DNA of 64,000 nt from Acheta domesticus (GCA_031308135.1 JAHLJT010009436.1:162685683-162749682); one strand, 5' to 3'. Shown: positions 45,708-57,194, numbered from the stretch's first letter. Numbers and translations: made by a program. The notes: a model not told the origin generated them from the sequence alone.

Positions 45708-45970
45708 TTATTGCTAATTAATTGCCAATTAATTGCCACAATTTCGAATTAATTGCCACGTATCATCAGGGCGAAAACGGGTGTGAGCTGGTTTGACGCG
45801 ACGCCAGCACACACATCAGTGAAATTCGGGTCGCAGGCCCCGGAAACACTCAGATAATTTATTGCTAATTAATTGCCAATTAATTGCCACAATTTCGAAT
45901 TAATTGCCACAATTTCGAATTAATTGCCACGTACCTTCAGGGCGAAAACGGATGTGAGCTGGCTTGACGC
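45708..45970. repeat. AATTAATTGCCA-rich direct repeat (two ~148-bp units)
   Basis: Two imperfect units, 45708-45800 and 45855-45970, each combining a run of AATTAATTGCC(A) motifs with a CAGGGCGAAAACGG and TGAGCTGG-TTGACGCGA segment. The AATTAATT cores are also possible homeodomain sites. It leads straight into the 167-bp satellite. Confidence 0.7.
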
Positions 45971-45972
45971 GA

Positions 45973-46510
45973 ATGTTTCAGGTTTTAACAATTTTTTCTC
46001 ATAAACAGCAACGGCAATTAATTTGTGTTTATTATAAAAAGTTAGTATATAATGTGTATTAATTATGTTCTTGGTTTGGTTCGATTGTGCTCGTTGGTTC
46101 TCTCTACAAACGTATTTGAATATCTGTGATGGTTGAATATGTTTCAGATTTTAACAATTATTTTTCCATAAACAGCAATGGCAATTAATTCGTGTTTGTG
46201 GTAAACAATTAGTATATAATGTGTGTTAATTGTGTTCTCGGTTTAGTTTGATTGTGCTCGTTAGTTCTCTCTACAAACATATTTGAATATCTGTCATGGT
46301 GGAATATGTTCCAGTTTTTAACAATTATTTTTCCATAAACGGCAATGGCAATTAATTCGTGTTTGTGGTAAACAATTAGTATATAATGTGTATTAATTAT
46401 GTTCTTAGTTTGGTTCGATTGTGCTCGTTGGTTCTTCTACAAACGTATTCTGAATCTGTCTGTCATGGTTGAATATGTTTCAGTTTTTAACAATTATTTT
46501 TCCATAAACG
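45973..46510 (+). repeat. ~167-bp tandem satellite, about 3.2 units
   Basis: Units begin with ATGTTTCAG(A/T)TTTTAACAAT at 45973, 46139, 46306 and 46475 (spacings 166, 167, 169). The last unit is cut after about 35 bp, where GC-balanced sequence begins. A unit length in this range is typical of nucleosome-sized satellites. Confidence 0.9.
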
Positions 46511-47860
46511 GAATTTTGAACGTTGAAGACTGCAAAGCTCCGTGTCAGGGGGGTCCGCGCACTTCGGGAATTTTTCCCGAATCGTGTAAAATAAACGGCC
46601 GAATTGGACTAATTATTGTCAATTAGAAACTTTCTTCTGTTGGCAGCAGCGCCCAGAAGTAATGCGTTTTAATTTCACTCATAGAACTGGGGAGCTGAAG
46701 TGTTACCTCTGTTTTTGAGCCGTGCTTGGCCGTGAAAAGTGACAGTGAAATTCTCGTTATTATAACGAACTCGATCGAGAGATTAAGCCGCCGTAACTTG
46801 GTACAGTTTCATTCACTCGACGTGACCCAGAACTTCGTCGCTGCCCGTCCCGGCAGCTATTCATGAGTCTATCCTGAGCCGTCGCCTCCGACTCAGCTGG
46901 CGAGTACCTGCGTGAAGAACAGGGACTCCATTCACATCTCTCTGCCCAGCGCCTCGCGGGTCGTCATCCAGCTGAACAGAAGCCATTGACCTTTGAGGGT
47001 GGCGTTTCTTTCGAGCCAGCCTGCGCTCGCAACTGCTTTCTGGCGAGAAAACTTTTTCTTAATCAGAACATTAGATTGTCAAAATCCATAAAATTTTCTC
47101 AAGACAATTTCAAAAGAACGGTTTGTGGCCGCGCCTTGGCCCTCAAGAGAACCAGCGAAAAATTTGTTAAACCATTAGATTTAAGTGTCACTGTAATTGG
47201 TATTTTGGGGGACACGAGCTCGTGAGTGAGGTCTCTTCTTGAGAAAATTTACATGATTTTTTGTTAACTTTGAAATTAAATTCTATTTTTTATCAGACCT
47301 CAACAATTTTTTATTTCATTCTTACGCAACGTCACGTCCACCATCCATCAGTTTTATTTCAGCCGAACCATCTGCTGTCTGAGTTAGTCCTGGCAGGTAA
47401 GTCCTGCCGCTCCCGGTGTTGCGGAGAGCGACTGGCTTTGCAATATAAAACACAGCAAAACATGAAAACTTGAACTACAGTCCTCATTCCTACAGATTTC
47501 AAAGAACGCTGACAATTGTATTTGAATTCTGGTGAGATGTTTACGCGCAAAAACGTATTTTATTTACTTGAAGTCATAATGGATCATCGTTTAAAGCACT
47601 TGTGAGAAGATATTTTTCTGTCCACTTTATTGTACTTGACAAAATAAATATAGTTTATGTTTTTAGTGAAAAAGTATTTATTATTTCAAAGTTAATATAC
47701 TTTCCGCCGTATTGACAAGAAATTAGGTATTGGTGCGTCACTTTCTCACATTCTCCTTATTTTTTTTAAAAAAATGTTTGAATTGTATTATGTTATGATT
47801 CTATTATATTTAAATTCAATTACATTATGTTTGAATTATACGTTATGACTTCTAAATAGA
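46511..47860. other. GC-balanced then AT-rich non-coding DNA, possibly an LTR-type leader
   Basis: 46520-47000 is GC-balanced and holds a perfect palindrome TTCGGGAA-TTT-TTCCCGAA (46563-46581). 47000-47240 has a 79-codon plus frame of unknown nature. The preceding tandem repeats plus this leader resemble the layout of some LTR-retrotransposon ends, but I found no paired LTR, primer-binding site or gag/pol frame. The call is open. Confidence 0.35.
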
Positions 47861-47984
47861 GGGGTTGACTCTTGAATGTTCGTTCTGCTTAGCTGTAGAG
47901 TGTAATTCTTGGGAGCAAAGCTTTTTGAGCCCTCTGCACATGAATTTACCGAATTTCACCCGCGTGGTGGCAGATTCAGTGCAA

Positions 47985-48260
47985 GGCAAAGTGCTGGCGA
48001 TGGCCGATCGAGAGAGCCGGCGGGCGCCACATATTCCAATCGCGAGCGCCTATGCCCTCCACCCGGGGGGGGGGGGAGGGCGGCGGCGCGTGTTGCGGCT
48101 GCCGGCCGCCGAGCGGCGCTGACCGCAGCGGGCGGCGGGCTGGCAGGCAGCGGTGCGCCGCCCCGCGTCGCGCCGCTCGCTCTTCGGTGACACGAGGTAA
48201 TTGCAGGTTTCAATAACGCTGGCGCGGGCCTCATTACGCCTCGCGAAAGTAATTCGCTGG
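47985..48260. promoter_or_regulatory. GC-rich block with clustered TAAT motifs, candidate regulatory element
   Basis: A CpG-dense block (including an 11-12 bp G run near 48065) ends in a segment with TAATTG (48198-48203), CAATAA (48211-48216), ATTA (48233-48236) and TAATT (48250-48254) within about 60 bp. Clustering of homeodomain cores in GC-rich surroundings is typical of developmental enhancers. No conservation data are available, so this is inference. Confidence 0.25.
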
Positions 48261-48985
48261 CGCGCCCGACTGGCGCGGGGGGGGGTCGGGGTGATGACGA
48301 GGGCGGCGGGAGTGTTGGGGTGGCGAGAGCGATGAAAGGGGTGAAAGCAGCGGCGGTGACAAAGGGGATGATGGGAGTGGCGGCGGATGGTGGAAGGGGG
48401 GCGGTGGAGGCAGTGAAAGTGAAGAGACCGCGGTGTGTGGGGCGGACACGCGATTGATTGATTTTTCGAGCTTGCGGGCGCGTCAACTACTCAGGTTATT
48501 AGTCCCGTAAGTGTAGTGCGCGTTTCCCCCTCACGAGGTAGTGGTGATCTTTCCCCCCTGGATGGCATGATCCGGCGCCGACCTACCGTCGAGTAGCGGG
48601 GTTATCCCCCACGAGGTATCTCGCTGGTCTGGCGTGGGAGGAGGCTCTGGGTGATGACGAAGGTAGCGGGAGTGTTGGGTTGGCGCGAGCGGTGAAAGAG
48701 ATGAAAGCGGCGGCGGTGACAACGGGAGTGGTGGGAGTGGGGCGGATGGTGAAAGGGGTCGGCGGAGACAGTGAAAGTGAAGGGACCGCGGAGTGTGAGG
48801 TGGACACGCGATTGATTTATTGTTCGTGATTACGGGCGCGTCAAATACTCAGGTTATTAGTCCCGTAAGTGCAGTGCGTGTATTTTCTCGGTAGGTAGCG
48901 GTGATCTTTTCCTCAGCGGATGTCGTGATCCGGCGCCGACCTACCGTCGACTAGCGGGGCTTTCCCCTCAACCAGCTTTCCCCTC
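48255..48985. repeat. 360-bp tandem duplication that copies a SINE tail
   Basis: GTGATGACGA occurs at 48291-48300 and 48651-48660, and about 330 bp around it align between the two units. Each unit has a GGTGGCGG-rich half followed by the 3' end of a minus-strand SINE family A. In the first unit the SINE is cut at the junction (about 48617); in the second it runs on to full length. The duplication therefore happened after the SINE inserted. Confidence 0.8.
48487..48617 (-). mobile_element. SINE family A, 3' fragment created by tandem duplication
   Basis: The reverse complement matches the last ~120 bp of the SINE (GGTCGGCGCCGGATCA segment to the GGACTAATAACC segment). It is truncated where the 360-bp duplication joins. 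Confidence 0.75.
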
Positions 48986-49376
48986 CTCCCACCCGCGAGA
49001 TACCGTCCCAGCCGAGACAAGCTGTAAGCTCCCGACCAGTACCCTGGCATGTGTGGTAGTGTAGTGCATGTTAGTGCAAGTGTGTGTAAGTAAGGGTGAG
49101 GATAGGACAAGGAAGAGAAAAGATAGATCGCCTGCGGTCCGTGGCCCGTTTGATAGGGTGCTGCTCCGGCATTCGCCTGGGATTGATCGGAGCAACCACG
49201 GAAAACTACCGATCAGAACAGCCCGTCGCTGAAATTCTCCTCCAGACAGCGTCTGAATTCGACCCAGCTGACAAGCTAGTGTCGGAAATCCTGCCCCCGT
49301 CAGTATTCGTACCTAGGACCTCCCCGTGAGAGTGGCAGTGACATCAGTTTATGCACTGAGCCATCTCTCTTGATCC
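48832..49376 (-). mobile_element. SINE family A, near full-length, minus strand
   Basis: Read on the minus strand it starts with GAGATGGCTCAGTGCATAAA (A-box region near 49365) and passes AGGTCCTAGG, the GACACTAGCTTGTCAGCT segment, the ACACTACCACACATG stretch and GGTCGGCGCCGGATCACG, to the tail at 48832. The B box is degenerate (GGTACGAATAC). Confidence 0.85.
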
Positions 49377-49379
49377 GGC

Positions 49380-49740
49380 GGACAGGTGAGTGTGTTGGCG
49401 AAACGGATAGCGGTGGAGGCGGCGGTGTGGGAAACGATGTCATGAAAGGAGGCGGTGGTGGTGTGAATGGCGAGGGGTTGGGGGTGGTGGTGCTGTGAGG
49501 GAGTGTTGGGGGCAGCAGATGGCGTGAGGAGCGGAAGGTGGTAGCAGGGACAGAGGCATACGTAATAGCGACGGGGGTGACGGAGGATAACGGAGGGCGG
49601 TGAGGCTGCTGAGGGCGACGGAAGTGCGGGGGCGGAGAGTTGGGCGGATCATTCGGGTCTCGTGAGCCATGGCTCTGCGGTCGGCGACCGCCAACGCCGC
49701 CTCACCCTTCCCGTCATCCCTGCTGCTCACCGCCTACCCA
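49380..49740. repeat. GGTGGCGG-rich low-complexity block
   Basis: Related in composition to the G-rich half of the 360-bp tandem units (GTGGAGGCGGCGGTG and GGGAGTGTTGGG motifs) and may be a further degenerate unit. No gene. Confidence 0.5.
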
Positions 49741-49924
49741 TGCCTAATGGAAACCGTGAACCATTTTTTCCCCAAAAACAATTGTTAATATAACGCTACA
49801 TTGACATTGATTATTTTCTTTCAGTGCATTGCAATTATCTTTGTCTTATCTAATTGTTAATTAATGACCACCGCAGTGTTATGTGTTTAAATATCAGCTG
49901 TTGACGCACATTCGATTGATTGCT
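49741..49924. other. Short AT-rich spacer
   Basis: AT-rich DNA between the G-rich block and the next SINE. Nothing recognised. Confidence 0.5.
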
Positions 49925-50320
49925 TAATAATGTGTGCGTCAACGTCTGCGGTCATTAGTCTTGTAAATTTTATATTTCTGTAAGTGTAGGTTCGTCCTCT
50001 GATGAAACAGGGATATTCGATGCAAACCTACTCCTCAGGTGGGTGTTTCCTCCCAACATATCTCCCCCAGTGGGGCACCACTCCGGCAGGGACAAGTCGT
50101 AGGTTTCCGACCGGCCTCCCAACATGCGTGTTGCTGCTGTGGAAGTAAATGTGTCTGTGCGGTTGTGATTGTAGGGGTGAGAAGGAGAAAAGAACGGGAA
50201 AGGAAACTTTTTTGTGGGCCATTGGTTATGGTATTGGTCTGTCATTCACCTGGTATTGATCAGAGAAGCTAAGGAAAAGTACTGATTAGAGCAACTATGA
50301 TCAACTAACACTAGAATTCT
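49925..50320 (-). mobile_element. SINE family A, diverged 5'-truncated copy, minus strand
   Basis: The reverse complement retains the CTGGTATTGATCAG-like middle (near 50250-50265), the ACGCATGTTGGGAGGCCGGT segment, CGACTTGTCCC and the 3' GACTAATGACCGC segment. The tRNA-like head is not recognisable. Confidence 0.6.
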
Positions 50321-50604
50321 TTTTCAGACTTCTTCTTCTGTGTAGGTTATATACCTGTTTTTCATTACCCTTCATCCGGGGGATTCACTAGATGTTGACT
50401 GCAGATCTCTCCATCTTTTCTGCGGTCTTTCAGGGTTTCTTCTTCCTAACAATATCATATCCGTGGCTATCTTCACCAGTCTATCACCGCTCATTCGTGT
50501 AATATGGTTATTCCATTCTCTTTTTCCTTCTTTTCACAAATATTATAATATCAGTCATTTTCCACTGTTTTATTACGTCCTGATTTCTCATCGTGTCATT
50601 ACTG

Positions 50605-51195
50605 GACTTTCCTACTATCGATCGCCTAACATCGATACATCAATGTTTCGATACATCGCTAAAGGGTTTCCGATGTAGATGAAAACATCGACAATAAAAC
50701 TTCGATGTTGAAAACATCCATGTTTTAAATATAGACTTATAAACCTCATATTTTCCTATCCATTTTTAATACGGTGAAAGTCGTGTCGATTTGGAAAGCA
50801 ATGGTTGATCACACATTACATGTACCTGTGGGACTTCCCTTGTTTCAGTGGAGTGAGTCTGGTTCTGGTTCACGACTTGTCGAAACGTCTGAGGGCCATT
50901 TCTAACACTACTGTCAATTCAGGCAACGACACGCCTAACATACTACAATCATAACAGGAGCAACTCCCAAACTTCCTCATACTTCACCGATGACATGTCA
51001 GCGTAATAAAGAGGATGATGCAAAACATCGATGTTGCTGTGGATTGCTCTACGCCGTGCGTTTTTATAAAGATTAAAAAATCATCAATGTTTTGCAACAA
51101 AATGTCGATATGAAGAAAAGATCGAAAGCAAAAGATCTATGATAATATATCGATGTTTCTGTTGGAAAATATCGATTTTTTTTGCCATCCCCACT
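50605..51195. mobile_element. hAT-like remnant rich in ACATCGATGTTT motifs
   Basis: Many direct and inverted copies of CATCGATGTT lie between 50615 and 51180. The right end reads AAAATATCGATTTTTTTTGCCATCCCC, whose complement resembles hAT-type termini (GGGATGGCAAA...). The left end lacks a matching terminus, so the copy is truncated or decayed. No transposase frame. Family assignment is by resemblance only. Confidence 0.35.
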
Positions 51196-52135
51196 CCCGA
51201 ACCTGTCTCACAGGGGTAAAGTAATGCCGAGCGCTCGTCTAGACAGTGCACGAGCAGGTGATGATGTGGAAACGCTACTCGGTATCTCAATGGCCAGGAC
51301 GGCCGATTGACGCCTCTGTTTTCTCGCCAATGGGTCCGATGTCATGCCCCTTTTACAAGTACGCGTCCGACCATGAAAAAAAATCACTTGCGTAGGTCAT
51401 GACATGCAACATACTCGTCATGTTTGGTCCGATCCTTCTGGGCGCAACAATTTTTACCATTTTTGGAAAGTTTGATTTGATGATTTCCTTCCGTAATGGT
51501 TTCTTCGAAAAATCGTATTCTTCTTTTGAAAAGTAGTGATTAGCCTGTCATTCCTTTGGTCACTATGAAGGGTTTTTGATTTTCAGCCAATAAATTTAAG
51601 TATACACACGCTTTCATGTACAATATATACTATAATACTTGATAACAGCAAGTTATTTTCTTTTTCAATTATATCAAAGTATGTTGACCTTTGTATTCCA
51701 TCTACTTTCGAATATAATTTGTGTTCATAAACATTCCAAAAACATATTTTGTTGGACATCTTAATTTCAGGATTATTCCAACCATTTTATTAACAAACTA
51801 AAGTAAAAGTCTGATACTATTGGGGAATAGTTTGCTTCCTCATTTCAATTAATGAATATTCTCCAAAAAATAGAAAAAATAGAACCTTTATCAGATAAGT
51901 TATGTAGTAATAATACTATGTTGTTTTTCTTACTGTTCCCTGTTATCGTATCAAAAATGTTATCTTACTACACTGAAAAACAATATGTTCAAGTATTTTT
52001 CCTTATCACAAATTCTTTGATTGCATCATGCAACATACGAATGCACCAGGCAGCATGTCACACACTAAATAGATTAGAGATTCCACAAAAAGGCCTGAAT
52101 ACTTTAGAGAGCGCAGTGACCTGCACAAGTGCAGC
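51196..52135. other. Non-coding DNA, AT-rich
   Basis: A 95-codon plus frame at 51852-52139 has no recognisable family and lies in AT-rich sequence. No RNA or transposon end is seen. Confidence 0.5.
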
Positions 52136-52470
52136 ATGACATTCTAGGTTACCGCGAACCGCATTGTAACGTGGCCGCCAGCAATAAGGAACTCAGGGTG
52201 CACACTAGGGTATGACGGAGATTTCTGGCGGCGGCTGGTTAACATTCTGAGTGCAACGCCGTAGAATAGACGCAGCGGGGCGCTGCATGACGCAGCGCAG
52301 TGCGCACAATGGCGGCGCTCATCAGACTGTAGCGACGGGCAAAGTAAAAAGGCGGAATTATTGCGGAAAAGGAAGAATTACAGGCGGCTCGACTTGAGCG
52401 GATCGGAGTAAAGAATGCCGCCTCTGAAGCTGAGTAGCGCACGTTTCTCTCTTGAAACATGTAACGCGGA
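52136..52470. promoter_or_regulatory. GC-rich block, promoter-like but unproven
   Basis: A sharply bounded GC-rich island in AT-rich DNA, containing CGCAGCGGGGCGCTGCATGA-type palindromic sequence and CACAATGGCGGCGCTCAT near 52305-52322 (an AATGGCGGC core is common in housekeeping promoters). No downstream gene is seen in the window. Confidence 0.2.
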
Positions 52471-53555
52471 ATGGAGTTTGCCTTTGGTTTTTATCTGTCT
52501 ACGAGAAGGAAGGAGAGTTACGGTTTTATTGTGCACTTCACGACTCTCTTCCCGCCTTCGTAACTTTTGAACCAATTAACGATTTTTTATTGTTCGGATA
52601 GCAAACGATCCATTTGTAGCGTAGGATTACACAGGCCACAGAAAATTACCAAAATCCAAGCTTTTGCAAGAAATCCCAGATCAGTGGAAATACAATTTTA
52701 TACGGGCTTTCGTGAATAAAAGTTTTCAAGAGCAGTCGAATTATTGATTTCAATTTTAACTACCATCTTTTGCATATCAGAGTTCCTGAAGAGGGATTTC
52801 TTAGTTACACTTCAATAAAATATAAAAAATACATCGCTAATATTTACATTTTTCGGATTATAATTTACATTAATATACTGTGCCTATAATATACAGTGCC
52901 TAAATCTCAAACAATATTTTCGACAAAATTGACATGCTCTGATTGATATAATTGATGTCATAGCCTCTCCAATTTGAAGCGGATATTTTAATATTTTTAA
53001 AGGGGGGGGCGCAAATTACTTGAACCCTCTTACTACATTTTCAGAACTGTCTAAAAGTCCTTCTAAATGTACGTTTTATTTTCAATATTTGCTCGAAGAG
53101 CAATGCACATTATATAAATGTCATAGCTCTGATTTTCACTTCAACTTTCGAAATTTTGGAAAAGTGCAAAGTAACAACTTCAGCCCGCTCCACCAAATGC
53201 ATTTTTGAAGATAGAATTTTGTCTTCGTGAAATCTCTTTTTTAAAATTAGACCTTTAAATAATATCATGTATTTTCGTTTCAAACTGCGAGTGTTTGTCA
53301 CATTAATTTGCCTGAAATAAAGTTTACTTTAAAATATTCGTGCAAAATATTGTCTGAGTGAGGATATTCCCTAGTTTTTCGCGTGTTGATGAAATTTGAA
53401 ATGCATTTATTACTATTTTACCAATAACTAAATATCAAACCATAACAGGCCATTAGTTGTCGTACAGTTCTTTTTCAGTATTTGTAAATTCAGTGATGTA
53501 TTTATAGACTCTCAGGATATATTCGATAAAATTTTCGCCTCGAATTAATCTTAAC
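52471..53555. other. AT-rich DNA, faint resemblance to the foldback-like arms
   Basis: Parts such as 53150-53230 (TTTTGAAGATAGAATTTTGTC and neighbours) loosely recall arm motifs of 11901-14410 (AAATTGAAGATAGATATTTT). The match is too weak to call a copy. No gene. Confidence 0.35.
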
Positions 53556-53557
53556 TA

Positions 53558-55846
53558 CAGTAATCTCTCAGTATTCGCTAAGGTTAGGTTCCTGAAAAGC
53601 ATTGCGAATGTCAAATCCGCGAATGTTGAGTCTATCTTTTAATGAAAAAACTTGGGTTAGGTTCCTGGATATCGAAAAACTGTTTAAAAAAGAAAGAAAA
53701 AATATCTGACAAACAATTGCAGTAGAACTGAGTAGGCACTACTACAAACAGAATTCACAATTAATATTCCAAATAGAAGAAATAAAACAATATTTGAAAT
53801 TTATTTCAAAGTTGAAAGTAATTGGGTACCAGTTGAAGAACCCCGCGTTGCCGGGATATTTATCATAACTTTGTATTAAACAGAAAGAGAGATTCCATCT
53901 ATTCCCGCCCTATGGCAGAGCCTACTTCTATCTATTCTACTGTATATTCTCTCCGCGCTATCCCGCCTCTGCCATGCTTCTGGAAAAACCTGGCCTTCCG
54001 TACACACTAAAACAATCCTGACTAAAAAATATTTAAATTTTAGTCCTATTGGGGTTCCCGCCCCCAAACTCCTTTCTCTACATAACTGAAAATAATAAAC
54101 AAATCTAAACTAAAAATAAAATGCATGTATAATACTTTCGTGTATTCTGTTTGTGGAATTTATGTATTAAACCAGTACTTACTATCAATTGCCACATTAT
54201 AAATCTTATTCTTTTTCATGTTTTTTTTCTACTCGCATATTTATAAAGAAGAGTTTGAAATTGATCTTGCCGTATCAATTGACGTTTAGAAGTAATTAAA
54301 GTAATTTTAATTGAATTTTATTGCATGCTTTAGGATCCTTGATATATTTTGGTTGACCGAAAGGAGCCATTAACCATTTATGCGGTTATAATACGAGTAT
54401 CTCCAAAAATCCGAGATCACAGAGGATCCCGGCTTGACAACACTTTTTCTATTATTTAAAATAACAACTTTCAAAGCCAGTGTTGTCACACATTAAATTC
54501 ATCCAAATACCAATTTACCAATACTGTTTTATTTTAATTGTACTGCTAGTTTTACTAAAAGTTGTATTATTGCCGAACTGTCATCAATTTAACCTTTCCT
54601 TCAACACACAAAAGTACTCTTCTATTCCACTCTCTACTATAGTAAAACACTTCTCTAAAACATGCTTCCCTCCGTCAGTTTCAGAATAACACGTAAATCG
54701 CAATGTCTCTTGCCCAATCTCCAAATACGTAATAATTATGATTAATTTACTACAACTAAACATATGTGCATTCGTACCTTTTTCCGGCAATGTTAAACAC
54801 ATCCATCCGAAAATGATATTTTCCAAACATTTAGTCTCATGTACACATTATGCACCCACGCCTACACGCAATTAAAATCAATATTTAAGTAAATTTTATA
54901 AATAAAGCGAAAAATCTCAGAATTATTTCGGGTTAGACAACTGGCTGTGAAAAATAAACAAACAATCCTCTAAAAATGCAATTCTGTACATTGATGAAAT
55001 CAATAGTAGATCTCAGACGTAGTCTTCTGGTGGCGCGCAGCTAAACTATTGACATCGATGCTCTTTTGAATCTGTGATGTAGTGCTAGGCAAAAACAGTC
55101 CAGAAAAGTAATTATTTTGTAAATATATTACGTTTTGTGATTGTAAATCATAGCCTATAGTACTCCAGACCTTTAGAGGAAGCTAGCATAAAAGTTTCAT
55201 CAGTATTGGTTCAGTAGATTCAGAGATTATCGCGCTGTTAGTCAATGCACTTCCGTCTTTATATATTAGTATAGATATAGATATAGAAAGGATTTGGTTA
55301 CTTTTTGTTTCATCACCCTCCTCATTCTAATATCCAAATCTGGAAGAGTTGCTGCTTCTATTACTCTCCAGGACGCAGTTTCGCTTCCGTTAATTCATCA
55401 TTATGTTCGACGAGGTTTTCCATGCTGATATTCCCTGAAGCTACTCTTCAGTGAAGTCATTACAATGAGATATGCACAGATCCTGGATGGACCTGTTCGT
55501 GTGGCGAAAGCCTTTACCTCCAACATTTACCTCCAGCCTCCAGCCTTTACCTCCAGAGGCAACGGAAGTCAATTATTTCACAATTTTATCTTTCTATTAA
55601 TGTAAATTGACATTCCAAATTTTACAGAACTTGATACTTTGAGCTCCGGTGTCTGTCAAGTTTCAAGTTCGGGTTTCCAATTAACGCTGATAAAGGAAAT
55701 TAAGTGTGCTCACTTAAGAAACATGTAAGACTAAAAGACGCACTCCCGAATGTTGAAGTCGCGAATGTTAAAACGGGTAACATTTCTCTAATCACGAATG
55801 CTCGGAACTCGCGAATAGCGAATACGGGGATGTCGAGGGATTACTG
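53558..55846. mobile_element. pogo/Tigger-like TIR element interrupted by a nested insertion
   Basis: The left end CAGTAATCTCTC and the reverse complement of the right end CAGTAATCCCTC match at 11 of 12 positions, followed on both sides by GTATTCGC. TA lies at 53556-53557 and 55847-55848, the expected target duplication for this superfamily. Ends contain GCGAATG motifs (53609-53640 and 55748-55820). After removal of the nested element (about 53839-55288) it would be roughly 0.8 kb and has no transposase frame, so it is non-autonomous. Confidence 0.7.
53839..55288 (+). mobile_element. RTE-like non-LTR retroposon fragment, nested
   Basis: Begins AACCCCGCGTTGCCGGGATA and ends in a TTCATCAGTATTGGTTCAGT segment followed by a short TATAGA-type tandem tail (55260-55288). 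From memory, this pairing of a CCCGCGTTGCCGGG start with a TATTAGTATAGATATAG end is typical of RTE-clade-related elements in insects. No reverse-transcriptase frame is present in the ~1.45 kb, so it is internally deleted or non-autonomous. Confidence 0.5.
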
Positions 55847-55848
55847 TA

Positions 55849-56430
55849 CATTGTTCCGTAAGGCATTTTATGGCAACTTTTTATCAATCCAATTCGTTTG
55901 TAGAAACCGTTAATAAAATTGGAATTCGTACTCAAAAGGAAGTTTGGAGTGCATAACGTTTTTTTTCAGTGAAAAAATCGTACGGCATTTGAAATGTATT
56001 TTTCCTGTTTAAAGGCCAATAGAACATTCCATTTATGAAAACGAGAGGAAACTACACAAATATCCATATTCGAGAACACGCTCTCGCAGCCAGTAATTCA
56101 ATTTATTTGGAACTGCAGCAGAACTAATAACAGCGCTCATATTAATCCTAGAGAAGCATCGAATTACTACCAAATCCCGAACAATATATGAAATATAAAT
56201 TGAATACATTGCAGCGTGCATTTGCATAATCTGCATTGAGATAAAGTGATCCTTATATCTTTCTCAATCGCAGCCTATGATAGTTAATAGCGAATGCAAA
56301 TATAAAATTAAAACAAGGAATCTGCAAGGGGGGTCTTTCGTTGCTCCTTCTTCTCTTTTGAGGTCTGCTGTCTCCGATGAATTGTTGGGTGGTTGGAATA
56401 TTTTGTGGGAGGAGAGGGGGTAAGTCGCGA
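55849..56430. other. Non-coding DNA
   Basis: AT-rich to mixed sequence with no gene or repeat recognised. Confidence 0.55.
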
Positions 56431-56434
56431 TGGG

Positions 56435-56590
56435 AGTAGAATTCAGTTGCGGAGGGAGTTGAGTTGCGGAGGGAGTTGAGTTGCGGAGGGAGTCGAGTTG
56501 CGGAGGGAGTTGAGTTGCGGAGGGAGTTGAGTTGCGGCGATTGTTAAGTTGCGACTGCTGTTGAGTTGTGGAGGGAGTTCTTTGCGGTGC
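56435..56590. repeat. ~17-bp minisatellite (GAGTTGCGGAGGGAGTT)
   Basis: About seven to eight tandem units of GAGTTGCGGAGGGAGTT, decaying at the right. Frames across it give repetitive translations and are not coding evidence. Confidence 0.85.
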
Positions 56591-56734
56591 GTGTTGGGGT
56601 GCATGGATGATACGGGGCATGGCATGGAGAGTTGATGGGATGGCAAGGTGAGAATGCCAAGACGTGGATGTCAAACATGAATGACAGGACATGGTGGCAG
56701 AGCGTGGAAACCAGGGAGGCAATGCAGAACGGCT

Positions 56735-56960
56735 ATGCGAGGTCATGGATGGCAGGGAATGGATGGTAGATCGTCGATGGCAGGTAATCGATGACAGGTC
56801 GTGGATGGCAGGGAATCGATGTCAGATAGTGGATGGCAGGAAATCGATGTCAGAACGTAGATGGCTGGGAATGGATGTCAGATCGTGGATGGTAGGAAAT
56901 TAATTTCAGCTCGAGGATAGTATAGAATGGATGTCAGATCCGTGGATCGAAGTGAACGAC
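56735..56960. repeat. ~30-bp minisatellite (GTGGATGGCAGGGAATCGAT)
   Basis: Seven or so units of about 30 bp containing GTGGATGGCAGGGAATCGAT followed by GTCAGATC. Looser GATGGNAGG-type motifs continue to about 57190, suggesting an older, decayed extension. Confidence 0.8.
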
Positions 56961-57194
56961 TACAGAATTGGCATGGCGCGGATGCAGGACGGGTAGGACA
57001 GGGTGGGATGGTAGGGCGAGGATGGAAGGCCATAGATGGCGGAAGAGGACGCAGAGAGGTTACGGCAATGCGAGGATGACAGGGCTGAGTTTGTGTGTGG
57101 TTGGCGGGCGGGTTTGACAGGGCGAGATTGGTAGTGTGTGAATCTGAAGGCGGGGATGGCAGGCCGAGATGATTGGGCGGAGATGGGTTGGCAC

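Noticed and set aside
46563..46581. NF-kB/Dorsal or STAT binding site in the TTCGGGAA palindrome
   Set aside because: Spacing between the half-sites does not fit either consensus. It is left as a plain palindrome.
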